Assembly (NCBI GenBank): GCA_903919165.1
Contig: CAIXHJ010000123.1
Span: 1 to 9,012 of the forward strand
DNA: 9,012 nt
Direction: 5' to 3'
DNA from: an uncultured Holophagaceae bacterium
GTDB lineage: Bacteria > Acidobacteriota > Holophagae > Holophagales > Holophagaceae
Shown here: piece by piece, positions 1-5,817 of the stretch
Layout: each line of letters starts with the position of its first letter
Numbering within the stretch: position 1 is the first letter of the stretch
Notes under the pieces: generated by a model
Told to the model about the DNA's origin: nothing
Database searches by the model: none
Seen by the model: the letters and a program-made list of their open reading frames with translations, nothing else
Position numbers and translations under genes: made by a program

Positions 1-806
1 AGCAGGACTTTACGCTTCAGGCGGACTACTTCGATGGCCAGATCGATCTGAAAGCCTTCTGCTCAGCCCATCCGCACCACCCGATCCTCGGAACCAATCC
101 ACTCGTACTCGAACCCCAGAAGGGAAGCTTCGTATTTCTTTCCCGTTTCGGTGGTGTCGTTTTCTGGGACTGCCCCGAGGCACTGATCCGTCAGATCCAC
201 GAGGAACTCAAATCCCTTCCGGGATTGAGTCGCCTGGAGGAACAAGCCAGGGACTTCCTGAAGGTCAGGGTGGGGGCCGCCGAGGATTCAGTCGGATTCA
301 GTGAAGTCCGGCTCAGAGAATTCACCCTGGAGAAGCTGCTCATCGTGAGCCTGACCTTGGCCCAGAGCGTGGCGCTGGATCACTTTGAGGCGGCAGTGAG
401 CCGGGCTATGGCCAGATTCCAGCCCGTGGTCAGTGCGCTCAGCAACGAGGGCAAGCTGGTACTGCCCCACAGGGAAGTCCTGCGGATCGTCGGTTTCGCC
501 ATGGAAGTACGCGCCGCGGTTCTTGACAATCTCACCCTGTTCGATGATCCCCCGGAGACCTGGGAAAGCGAGTCCTTGGCCCATCTCGACAGCGCCCTCT
601 ACAGTCAGTTCGACTTGGAGGAGCGCCTTGGAGCCATCAAGGAGAAACTCACCTACCTAAATGACGCGGGAGCCACTCTCCTCGACCTTCTGAACACGCG
701 AAAGAACCACCGGCTGGAGTGGATCATCATCCTCCTCATCCTTGTCGAGATTCTTCTTTTCCTCGGGAAGGATCTGCTCTCTCTCCTGTTTCATGGATCG
801 AAGTAA
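1..806 (+). CDS. RMD1/DUF155 (YagE-like) family membrane protein, 5' end outside window
   Basis: An open frame runs from the first full codon (position 3) to the TAA at 804-806, so the gene is cut by the window edge. About 267 residues are visible, close to the usual length of bacterial family members, so probably only a few residues are missing. The early part reads like the family's beta-rich segment (FVFLSRFGGVVFWD, about residues 46-59). A long helical region follows, then the diagnostic C-terminus: NTRKNHRLEWIIILLILVEI (about residues 230-250), a charged stretch leading into a single membrane span. In yeast the family (Rmd1, Rmd8) has meiotic and vesicle-associated roles; the bacterial function is unknown. 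A TTG at 225 could serve as a start, but it would remove the conserved beta-rich part, so I reject it. The next gene begins 4 nt after the stop. The family call is sequence recognition; function is not inferred. Confidence 0.82.
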   Translation, partial: QDFTLQADYFDGQIDLKAFCSAHPHHPILGTNPLVLEPQKGSFVFLSRFGGVVFWDCPEALIRQIHEELKSLPGLSRLEEQARDFLKVRVGAAEDSVGFSEVRLREFTLEKLLIVSLTLAQSVALDHFEAAVSRAMARFQPVVSALSNEGKLVLPHREVLRIVGFAMEVRAAVLDNLTLFDDPPETWESESLAHLDSALYSQFDLEERLGAIKEKLTYLNDAGATLLDLLNTRKNHRLEWIIILLILVEILLFLGKDLLSLLFHGSK

Positions 807-810
807 CTTG

Positions 811-1362
811 ATGAGGCCCGAACCCATGCTTCAACTCGAGAACTACACCCCTCAACTTGGCACTGCAAGCTCGAAACCCAATTCGGGAAGCTCAGTGGAG
901 TCTCTCGTAACTGCCGTGCGGACAGCGGACAACCCAGGTACAAACACCACGTTCGAGGGCCTTATCGCGGATGTGGAACACTGCGTTCCTGACGCAGGGC
1001 AGCTCCTCCTGTTTTTAGGGGAACATCTCCGATTGGAGGTCATGCTCCTGAGGAAGCATCAGTCTCGTGTGATCTGGGGGATCAAACGGCATGAGGACTG
1101 GGCCTTCAAGGCCACCCTCCTCCGTTTCGCCCGCGGAAACGATACGGTGCATCTCATCCTGTCCACCGAACATGAGGGCGGCTACCGGATTCGAGGCTGG
1201 GTGGTCAAACGGACCAAGGAATCCTTCTGGGCTTCGCCCCTGCCAACCGACCAAGTCAATTCCTTCTGGGAGCGATGCCTCACTCCGATTGCATCCGGAA
1301 AAATTGAATCACGCAGAGGTCGAATCGGGGCAAGAGCGGACAGTCAACGCTCCGCCTCTTGA
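811..1362 (+). CDS. hypothetical protein, 183 aa, family not recognised
   Basis: I do not recognise this protein. The ATG at 811 lies 4 nt after the stop of the RMD1-family gene, so the two are probably co-transcribed. A second ATG at 826 is equally possible; neither has a strong Shine-Dalgarno. Residues 1-45 are polar and rich in Ser, Thr, Asn and Pro, likely disordered. Residues 48-85 look helical (FEGLIADVEHCV, LLLFLGEHLRLEVMLL). Residues 86-145 alternate charged and hydrophobic residues with several Trp (RVIWGIKRHEDWAFKATLL, YRIRGWVVKRTKESFW), which suggests a beta-sheet domain. The tail (164-183) is basic and low-complexity. There is no signal peptide, membrane span or obvious catalytic motif, so a cytoplasmic protein is expected. 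That the frame is coding is likely from its length and from codons resembling the neighbours. Its function is unknown. Confidence 0.6.
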   Translation: MRPEPMLQLENYTPQLGTASSKPNSGSSVESLVTAVRTADNPGTNTTFEGLIADVEHCVPDAGQLLLFLGEHLRLEVMLLRKHQSRVIWGIKRHEDWAFKATLLRFARGNDTVHLILSTEHEGGYRIRGWVVKRTKESFWASPLPTDQVNSFWERCLTPIASGKIESRRGRIGARADSQRSAS

Positions 1363-1519
1363 TGAGGCTCCTTGGATCAGTCATGACGCAAGGGTTCCGG
1401 AAGAATGTCTAAGGAAGGCCACCGATACTGGCTTCCAATCCGTCCCCATCGTGCAGGTGTTTACAAGAAATCGACCTGCTGGATCTCGGGTTGTCACTTC
1501 TCAACAATACACTTGCTTC

Positions 1520-1696
1520 ATGCGACGCTTGCCGCCCATTCCGGAAACCGAGGCCCGAGCCTTGGTCATGGCCTGGGCCGAGGCCAAGGGGATTCCAACC
1601 TGGGAAGAACACGGGTGGATCATCATGGAAATGAACGAAGAAAATCCAGACCCCGTATTGAAAGTCATGGCCGACGTGCTGAAGGGTATGGCTTAG
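1520..1696 (+). CDS. small hypothetical protein, 58 aa
   Basis: The frame from the ATG at 1520 encodes a short acidic protein with protein-like composition: an N-terminal ETEARALVMAWAEAKGIPTW segment that should form an amphipathic helix, then HGWIIMEMNEENPDP, then a second helix (VLKVMADVLKGMA). I do not recognise a family. The frame stays open upstream for several hundred bases, but that translation overlaps the preceding gene and does not look like protein, so I chose the ATG where the composition changes. No convincing Shine-Dalgarno precedes it, which weakens the start call. Its TAG stop (1694-1696) interlocks with the TAA of the convergent small gene on the other strand. The 157 nt before it show no gene and no clear promoter. 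Confidence 0.5.
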   Translation: MRRLPPIPETEARALVMAWAEAKGIPTWEEHGWIIMEMNEENPDPVLKVMADVLKGMA

Positions 1697-1839
1697 GGAG
1701 TCCGGGACATCTTTGCGACATACCATCGCTCGGCGACCCGGGTCCACTGGAGGGCGAAGAGTTCGAGAGCGCCCCAAAACATGGCACCGCAGATGGCTAA
1801 ACCGGAGATGACCGCGTTTCGTGCGGAACGGGTGCGCAT
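1693..1839 (-). CDS. small single-span membrane protein, 48 aa
   Basis: On the minus strand, an ATG at 1839-1837 opens a 48-residue frame. The N-terminus is basic (MRTRSARNAV). A hydrophobic span of about 22 residues follows (residues 10-31, including ISGLAICGAMFWGALELFAL), then a polar, charged tail (QWTRVAERWYVAKMSRTP). Positive charges before the span predict an N-in orientation. A good Shine-Dalgarno (GGAG) lies 8 nt before the ATG, which decides this start over in-frame codons further upstream that would add a non-protein-like extension. The gene converges on the 58-residue gene, with their stop codons overlapping, and diverges from the M14 peptidase gene across a 173-nt spacer. The function is unknown. 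The sequence resembles short membrane proteins I have seen annotated only as hypothetical, but I cannot name a family. Confidence 0.6.
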   Translation of the reverse strand: MRTRSARNAVISGLAICGAMFWGALELFALQWTRVAERWYVAKMSRTP

Positions 1840-1934
1840 GTGACGAACTCCAAGGGTGGATAGGCAGGGTGGTCTCAGGCTAATGCCCCCTCGTGGCAGA
1901 CCCGTGTTGGCGACGTGACGTATCGGTAAACACT

Positions 1935-1964
1935 TTGAAACAGTCGCCGTGAATTGGGCAAAAT
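1935..1964 (+). promoter_or_regulatory. possible sigma70-type promoter for the M14/hydrolase pair
   Basis: TTGAAA (1935-1940, 5 of 6 matches to the -35 consensus) is followed after 18 nt by CAAAAT (1959-1964, 4 of 6 matches to -10). This would give a leader of roughly 40 nt before the ATG at 2013. An alternative is CATAAT (1999-2004, 5 of 6 to -10), which has no partner -35 and would start transcription almost at the ATG. Neither has been tested. Confidence 0.25.
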
Positions 1965-2012
1965 GCTGTGCTTTACCGTCCGCTTCCTGGCCACCGTCCA
2001 TAATCTGTAGTC

Positions 2013-3044
2013 ATGCAACGTCTGCCTCATCTCGACGAACTGGCCAGGATCATCGACATCGGTGGCTCGCATTTCGAGACGCGGACCCTGTGTGAGGTGA
2101 CCTGCGCGGGCCAGCGTATGCCCGTCCATGTGGTGACGATGGGCAATCCCGATCTCAAGGTGCCGGCTGTCGGGTTTTTCGGCGGCGTCCATGGACTGGA
2201 ACGAATCGGCGCCGAAGTGGTGATGGCCTACATGCAGAACCTGGCAACGCGACTGAGATGGGACGACACCCTGCATCGGCAGCTGGAATCGGTCCGCCTG
2301 GTGTTCATGCCGCTGGTGAATCCAGGTGGGATCTGGCGGGGCACACGGGCCAATCCCAACGGGGTCGATCTGATGCGCAACGCGCCTGTGGAATCCAAGG
2401 AACACGTCCCCTGGCTGATCGGAGGGCAGAGGATCAGTCCCCAGTTGCCATGGTTCCGGGGTGAACAGGATCAGCCCATGGAAGTGGAAAACCAGGCTGT
2501 GTGTGAGGTCGTCACCAGAGAGTTGCTGACGCGAAAGTTCAGCCTGTCGGTGGACTGCCACTCGGGATTCGGCGTCAACGATCGCATCTGGTTCCCGTAT
2601 GCACATACACGCGTGCCGATCGGCCATATCGCGGAAATGCACGCGCTCAAGGACCTCTTCCAGGAAACCCTGTGCAACTACCGGTACATCTTCGAACCCC
2701 AAAGCCGGCAGTACCTCGCTCACGGTGACCTCTGGGACCATCTGTACATGCGTGCCGAAGAAGAGCCTGACCGCATCTTCCTGCCCGTGACCCTTGAGAT
2801 GGGCTCCTGGACTTGGGTGAAGAAGAATCCCCGCCAGTTCTTCTCACTCCTCGGCATCTTCAATCCCCTGATCGAACACCGGCAACAACGGGTCTTGAGG
2901 CGGCACCTGCCCCTACTTGAATTTTTCGTTCGGGCGACCTGCAGCAACGCCCGTTGGCTGCCCACGGTCGCGGAACGCGGGCAGCACCGCTTGCGGGCCC
3001 TCGACCACTGGTACACGGAACTCAACCTGGACGGACTGACGTGA
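2013..3044 (+). CDS. M14-family zinc carboxypeptidase-like protein, 343 aa
   Basis: This is a metallocarboxypeptidase-fold hydrolase, expected to cut a C-terminal or amide-linked residue from a peptide-like substrate using one zinc ion. The metal site is visible: H60 and E63 in GGVHGLE (the family HxxE) and H183 in VDCHSGFG. The general base should be E262 in PVTLEMGSW. The segment NPNGVDLMRN (114-123) corresponds to the substrate carboxylate-binding region, where classical members have Asn-Arg; here it reads Met-Arg (M121-R122), which may mark a distinct subfamily or altered specificity. There is no signal peptide, so it is likely cytoplasmic. The ATG at 2013 has no Shine-Dalgarno. The TGA overlaps the GTG start of the alpha/beta hydrolase, implying coupled translation. 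The natural substrate is not indicated by the sequence. Confidence 0.85.
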   Translation: MQRLPHLDELARIIDIGGSHFETRTLCEVTCAGQRMPVHVVTMGNPDLKVPAVGFFGGVHGLERIGAEVVMAYMQNLATRLRWDDTLHRQLESVRLVFMPLVNPGGIWRGTRANPNGVDLMRNAPVESKEHVPWLIGGQRISPQLPWFRGEQDQPMEVENQAVCEVVTRELLTRKFSLSVDCHSGFGVNDRIWFPYAHTRVPIGHIAEMHALKDLFQETLCNYRYIFEPQSRQYLAHGDLWDHLYMRAEEEPDRIFLPVTLEMGSWTWVKKNPRQFFSLLGIFNPLIEHRQQRVLRRHLPLLEFFVRATCSNARWLPTVAERGQHRLRALDHWYTELNLDGLT

Positions 3045-3808
3045 GCACATGGGTCCTCCTGCGCGGTCTCGCCCGCGAAAAGCGCCACTGGCACGGGTTC
3101 CCGAACCAGCTTGTGAAGGAGCTGCCTGACGCCCGCGTGGTCGAGCTGGAACTGCCTGGAAACGGGGAACTGAATCACCTGACCAGCCCTTTAAGCATCG
3201 AGGGCATGGCTTCGCACTGCCGGGGCCAGTTGGCAACCCTGGGCATTCTCCCGCCCTATCACCTGATTGCGATGTCCATGGGCGCGATGGTGGCGACCGC
3301 ATGGGCCGTGGATCATCCGGAAGAGATCGAAGCCTGCGTGCTGATCAACACCAGCTTCAGCACCTTCAGCTCAGTCCACCAACGGCTCCGCCCCCGTGCA
3401 TGGTGGGTTCTCCTGCGGTTCCTGCTCACGAGCTGCGCGATGAAGCGGGAGCAATTGATCTTCGACCTCACCAGCAGGCTGGTGGCTCCCTCGGCCCCGG
3501 TGATTGAAGCATGGGTTGCCATCCGCAGGTCGCGCCCGGTGCGGACCTGGAATGGGCTAAGGCAGTTGATCGCCGCAGTGAGATTTCGCGCCCCGCTGAC
3601 CCCGCCGGTGAAGACCTTGATCCTGGCCAGCGCGGGGGACAGGCTGGTCAACCCATGCTGTTCCATTGAAATCGCCCGCCACTGGCACTGCGCCATCGCG
3701 ATCCACCCTGCCGCGGGACACGACCTCCCGCTCGACGATGGGACGTGGGTCGCAAAAGAGCTCCACGACTGGATCGCATGGGTTGAGTCATCCCCGAAGG
3801 GCCCATAG
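3041..3808 (+). CDS. alpha/beta-fold hydrolase, 255 aa
   Basis: A GTG at 3041 overlaps the TGA of the M14 gene (GTGA), giving a protein that begins MSTWVLLRGL, the usual first beta strand of the fold; longer starts would extend into the upstream gene in a shadow frame. The catalytic triad can be assigned. The nucleophile is S79 in AMSMGAM (a G-x-S-x-G elbow with Ala at the first position), the acid is D200 in ASAGDRLVNP, and the base is H227 in AAGHDLPLDD. R8-G9 lies in the oxyanion-loop region. Between S79 and D200 there is a basic, Arg-rich lid (about residues 113-185). No signal peptide is present. It is probably an esterase, thioesterase or peptidase acting with the neighbouring carboxypeptidase; the substrate is unknown and the joint role is inferred only from the overlap. 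Confidence 0.82.
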   Translation: MSTWVLLRGLAREKRHWHGFPNQLVKELPDARVVELELPGNGELNHLTSPLSIEGMASHCRGQLATLGILPPYHLIAMSMGAMVATAWAVDHPEEIEACVLINTSFSTFSSVHQRLRPRAWWVLLRFLLTSCAMKREQLIFDLTSRLVAPSAPVIEAWVAIRRSRPVRTWNGLRQLIAAVRFRAPLTPPVKTLILASAGDRLVNPCCSIEIARHWHCAIAIHPAAGHDLPLDDGTWVAKELHDWIAWVESSPKGP

Positions 3809-3940
3809 ATTTCGTGAAGAGATGGTTGCCTGAAAGCCGTTCTCTGGGATCGGGAGATGCCCACATTGATCCCATGCCGTACACGCATCCCTCGCGCTGT
3901 TTTCAGAGCATCAGCCTCCCAACCGAAACTTCTGCCCAGA

Positions 3941-3954
3941 GTGATCGTGATCAC
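3941..3954. repeat. perfect 14-bp inverted repeat GTGATC-GT-GATCAC
   Basis: Both 6-nt arms are exact complements around a 2-nt centre. It could be a protein-binding site. It could also be a relic of insertion-sequence flanks, since I associate similar GTGATC-type strings with IS ends, but that is recollection without alignment. No transposase remnant is legible next to it. Confidence 0.3.
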
Positions 3955-4100
3955 CGGGAACTGTGGAGGCTTTCCAAGGACTTGGACAAGCTCCTAGCCT
4001 GGGCCTATGGCCCACGGCAGAATCCAATGCCGGGAATGGGAAAGTCAGGTCTACGCCGATCTGACCTGGGCAGCTGAAGACAGCAAAGTACCGCCTGTTT

Positions 4101-4157
4101 CACACCGCCGTCACGCCCGCCTCCAACCCGGGCGTTGAAATGGAAGTCCTAACAAGG
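4101..4157 (+). other. two motifs resembling the 16S rRNA decoding-site strands, in order
   Basis: CACACCGCCGTCACGCC (4101-4117) matches the universal 16S segment CACACCGCCCGTCACACC with one missing C and one A-to-G change. GAAGTCCTAACAAGG (4143-4157) matches the universal GAAGTCGTAACAAGG with one change. They lie in the same order and on the same strand as in 16S rRNA. There they flank helix 44, which is about 80 nt long. Here only 28 nt lie between, containing the perfect hairpin 4113-4135. Flanking sequence on either side does not look like 16S, and no anti-Shine-Dalgarno tail follows. It may be a small rRNA-derived relic, a mimic or a coincidence. Confidence 0.4.
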
Positions 4158-4158
4158 A
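4154..4158 (+). promoter_or_regulatory. Shine-Dalgarno of the GNAT gene, inside a hairpin
   Basis: AAGGA lies 6 nt before the ATG at 4165 and fixes that start. It forms part of the 3' arm of AGTCCT-AACA-AGGACT (4145-4160), so a folded leader would mask it. Confidence 0.6.
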
Positions 4159-4164
4159 CTGGCC

Positions 4165-4827
4165 ATGACTCCGGTCTCAATCTCAGCGACTTCCCATCTT
4201 CGACCTTTCCCGAATGACTGGGACATCAGACCTCGACGAGCAGAGGACATCCCAGCGGTCATCGACCTCATGCGGCGGGTCTACGTCCAGCCCCATGGCC
4301 CCGAGGCTGTCTGGCCTGCGGAAACCCTGGCTAAACATCTGGAGATCTTCCCGGAAGGGCAGATCTCCATCGTGGATGGGCAGGGCAGAGTGATCGCTGA
4401 TTCCACCTCCATGATGGTGGCGACCGAGAAGGCCCTGCGACCGCACCGCTGGTCCGAGATCACTGGGCGCGGAACCCTGGCCGGCCACGATCCTGAAGGC
4501 GATGTGTTCTACGGGGTTGATCTGGCGGTGGATCCCGAGTTCCAGGAAACGGGGCTGGCCCACATTCTCTATGAGGCCCGAATCGCCCTGGCGATCCAAA
4601 TGGGTTGTAGATCTTTCGTGGCCGGGGCCCGCATGCCTGGCTACCACCTTGCCTCCGATCTTCTCACCCCTGAGAGCTATGTCGCCCTGATCGAACGCGG
4701 GCTGATTTTCGATCCCACCCTTTCCAAGCAGCTCCGCCTCGGCTTCATCCTTCGTGGATTGCTGCGGGATTACATCTCCGATCCCGAGAGCGCGGACTGC
4801 GCGGCCCTCATCTCCATGGAGTTCTGA
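4165..4827 (+). CDS. GNAT-family N-acetyltransferase, 220 aa
   Basis: The protein has the GNAT layout. An N-terminal strand and helix (WDIRPRRAEDIPAVIDLMRR, 19-38) is followed by a central sheet. The acetyl-CoA-binding motif A is at about 117-147: GVDLAVDPEFQETGLAHIL, with QETGLA standing for the Q/R-x-x-G-x-G/A pyrophosphate loop. The C-terminal part (160-220) contains an extra helical segment. It would transfer an acetyl or similar acyl group to an amine; the acceptor is unknown. Its TGA overlaps the ATG of the next gene by one base (TGATG), so the two are coupled. In other bacteria a GNAT domain of about this size is fused directly in front of a carbon-nitrogen hydrolase domain of the same kind, so this gene is probably the separated first half of that bifunctional protein. 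The start at 4165 is supported by AAGGA at 4154-4158. Confidence 0.85.
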   Translation: MTPVSISATSHLRPFPNDWDIRPRRAEDIPAVIDLMRRVYVQPHGPEAVWPAETLAKHLEIFPEGQISIVDGQGRVIADSTSMMVATEKALRPHRWSEITGRGTLAGHDPEGDVFYGVDLAVDPEFQETGLAHILYEARIALAIQMGCRSFVAGARMPGYHLASDLLTPESYVALIERGLIFDPTLSKQLRLGFILRGLLRDYISDPESADCAALISMEF

Positions 4828-5765
4828 TGCGCTTCTCCGCGCCGAAGCCAGTGATGTCGCGCCCGGTGCGGGTCTGTGCTGTCCAGTACGCGCTGAAGAC
4901 GATCTCGAGCTTCAAGGAATTCGCCGAGCACGTGGAATCCTTCGTGGATGTCGCCGACGACTACGACACCGACCTCATCGTGTTTCCCGAACTCCTCGGG
5001 GTCCAGCACATGGGCCTTACCAGCGGTGAGGGCGAACCGGCCGAGGTAATGCGGCGAATGGCCTTGGAGCATGCTGGGTCCTTTGACACGCTCTTCAAGC
5101 GGCTCGCCACGGAATACGAGCGGATCATCGTCGGCGGGACCATGCCCCGGCTCGAAGGCGACCGTCTTTTAAACGTGTCTTCAATCTTTTTCCCGAACAC
5201 CGAGCCCCTGCACCAGGCGAAGCTCCACCTGACGCCCGCGGAACGGAAGATCTGGAAGTTCTCGCCAGGACGGGACCTGGTGGTGGTCGACACGGACTTC
5301 GGGAAGTTCGCCGTGGTCATCTGCTACGACGTCCAGTTCCCTGAGCTGGTGAAGATCCTCTGCAACCACCATGGAGTTGAGCTGGTCGTGGTGCCCTACA
5401 TGACGGATGACCGCCGTGGAGCCTGCCGCGTGACAACCTGCGCCCGCGCCCGGGCCATCGAAAACCAGATCTACACGGTCACAGCAGGCATGGTCGGAAG
5501 CCTTCCCCTCATGACTGATCTCACCAGCCAGTTCGCCCAGAGCGGGATCTACACGCCGGCGGATCTAGCCTTCCCCATGGATGGCATCGCCACGGAGGCC
5601 GCGGCCAATGTGGAGCAGGTGATCGTCGCGGATCTCGATCTCGCGATCCTCGATCGGGCCCGGAACCAGGGCAGTGTCCAGACCTTCCGTGACAGTCAGA
5701 ATGACACCCTGCACACCCGGTTCGACGGTGACGTGAGGACGGTGAGCCTCCACTTTGGAGCCTGA
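4827..5765 (+). CDS. carbon-nitrogen hydrolase (nitrilase superfamily), 312 aa
   Basis: The Glu-Lys-Cys triad of the superfamily is complete: E55 in IVFPELLG, K132 in HQAKLHLTPAER and C166 in VVICYDVQFPE. The second conserved glutamate (E139) is also present. The full alpha-beta-beta-alpha domain is present, ending in TFRDSQNDTLHTRFDGD and a short tail. Such enzymes hydrolyse amides or nitriles, or transfer the acyl group, through a cysteine thioester. The substrate here is unknown. The ATG at 4827 has GGAG 5 nt upstream, inside the end of the GNAT gene; M10 (4854) is a possible shorter start. Together with the overlapping GNAT gene it corresponds to the two halves of the bifunctional acetyltransferase/carbon-nitrogen hydrolase seen fused elsewhere (I believe superfamily branch 12, from memory). 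The two proteins probably act on one substrate or form a complex. No signal peptide is present, so it is cytoplasmic. No terminator is visible after it. Confidence 0.9.
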   Translation: MRFSAPKPVMSRPVRVCAVQYALKTISSFKEFAEHVESFVDVADDYDTDLIVFPELLGVQHMGLTSGEGEPAEVMRRMALEHAGSFDTLFKRLATEYERIIVGGTMPRLEGDRLLNVSSIFFPNTEPLHQAKLHLTPAERKIWKFSPGRDLVVVDTDFGKFAVVICYDVQFPELVKILCNHHGVELVVVPYMTDDRRGACRVTTCARARAIENQIYTVTAGMVGSLPLMTDLTSQFAQSGIYTPADLAFPMDGIATEAAANVEQVIVADLDLAILDRARNQGSVQTFRDSQNDTLHTRFDGDVRTVSLHFGA

Positions 5766-5817
5766 GACTGCCCAGGCGCCCCCCGGACGCCAGCAGAGTA
5801 AATCCACCTAGGGCCAA

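Larger units (their letters stand above)
4000..4160 (+). ncRNA. candidate structured RNA or 5' leader of the GNAT gene
   Basis: This stretch contains a run of perfect local hairpins: TGGGCC/GGCCCA (4000-4014, 3-nt loop), CGGCA/TGCCG (4015-4032, 8-nt loop), CAGGTC/GACCTG (4046-4068, 11-nt loop), GCTG/CAGC (4073-4084, 4-nt loop), ACGCCCG/CGGGCGT (4113-4135, 9-nt loop) and AGTCCT/AGGACT (4145-4160, 4-nt loop). Four of these have stems of 6-7 bp, more than I would expect by chance in 160 nt. The last includes the Shine-Dalgarno of the gene starting at 4165. There is no T tract after any hairpin, so they are not simple terminators. Whether this is a 5' leader, a separate small RNA or a rearranged relic is open. 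No known riboswitch class is recognised. Confidence 0.3.
3809..4164. other. 356-nt gene-free spacer before the GNAT gene
   Basis: No convincing gene is visible. One frame from a GTG at 3814 stays open to 4077, but its product is low in hydrophobic structure, matches nothing I know, and has no Shine-Dalgarno. The left part holds a perfect inverted repeat, GTGATC-GT-GATCAC (3941-3954). The right part (4000-4160) is dense in perfect hairpins and is listed separately. No T-rich terminator follows the hydrolase gene, so read-through into the GNAT gene is possible. Confidence 0.6.

Noticed and set aside
1091..1519. Upstream extension of the 58-residue gene in the same frame
   Set aside because: It overlaps the 811-1362 gene and reads as Pro/Ser/Arg-rich shadow sequence; only the part after 1520 looks like protein.
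1875..2741. Long minus-strand open frame (288 codons) opposite the M14 gene
   Set aside because: It is antisense to a gene with clear zinc-site motifs; its translation is His- and Gln-rich with no recognisable domain, as expected of a shadow frame.
3313..3954. Minus-strand open frame of 213 codons opposite the alpha/beta hydrolase
   Set aside because: It lies over a gene with an intact catalytic triad, has no Shine-Dalgarno, and its product resembles nothing known.
3814..4077. Plus-strand frame of 87 codons from a GTG in the spacer
   Set aside because: No ribosome-binding site and no protein-like pattern; the region is better described as gene-free with hairpins.
4101..4157. A functional 16S rRNA gene end
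   Set aside because: The flanks do not match 16S, helix 44 is mostly missing and there is no anti-Shine-Dalgarno tail.
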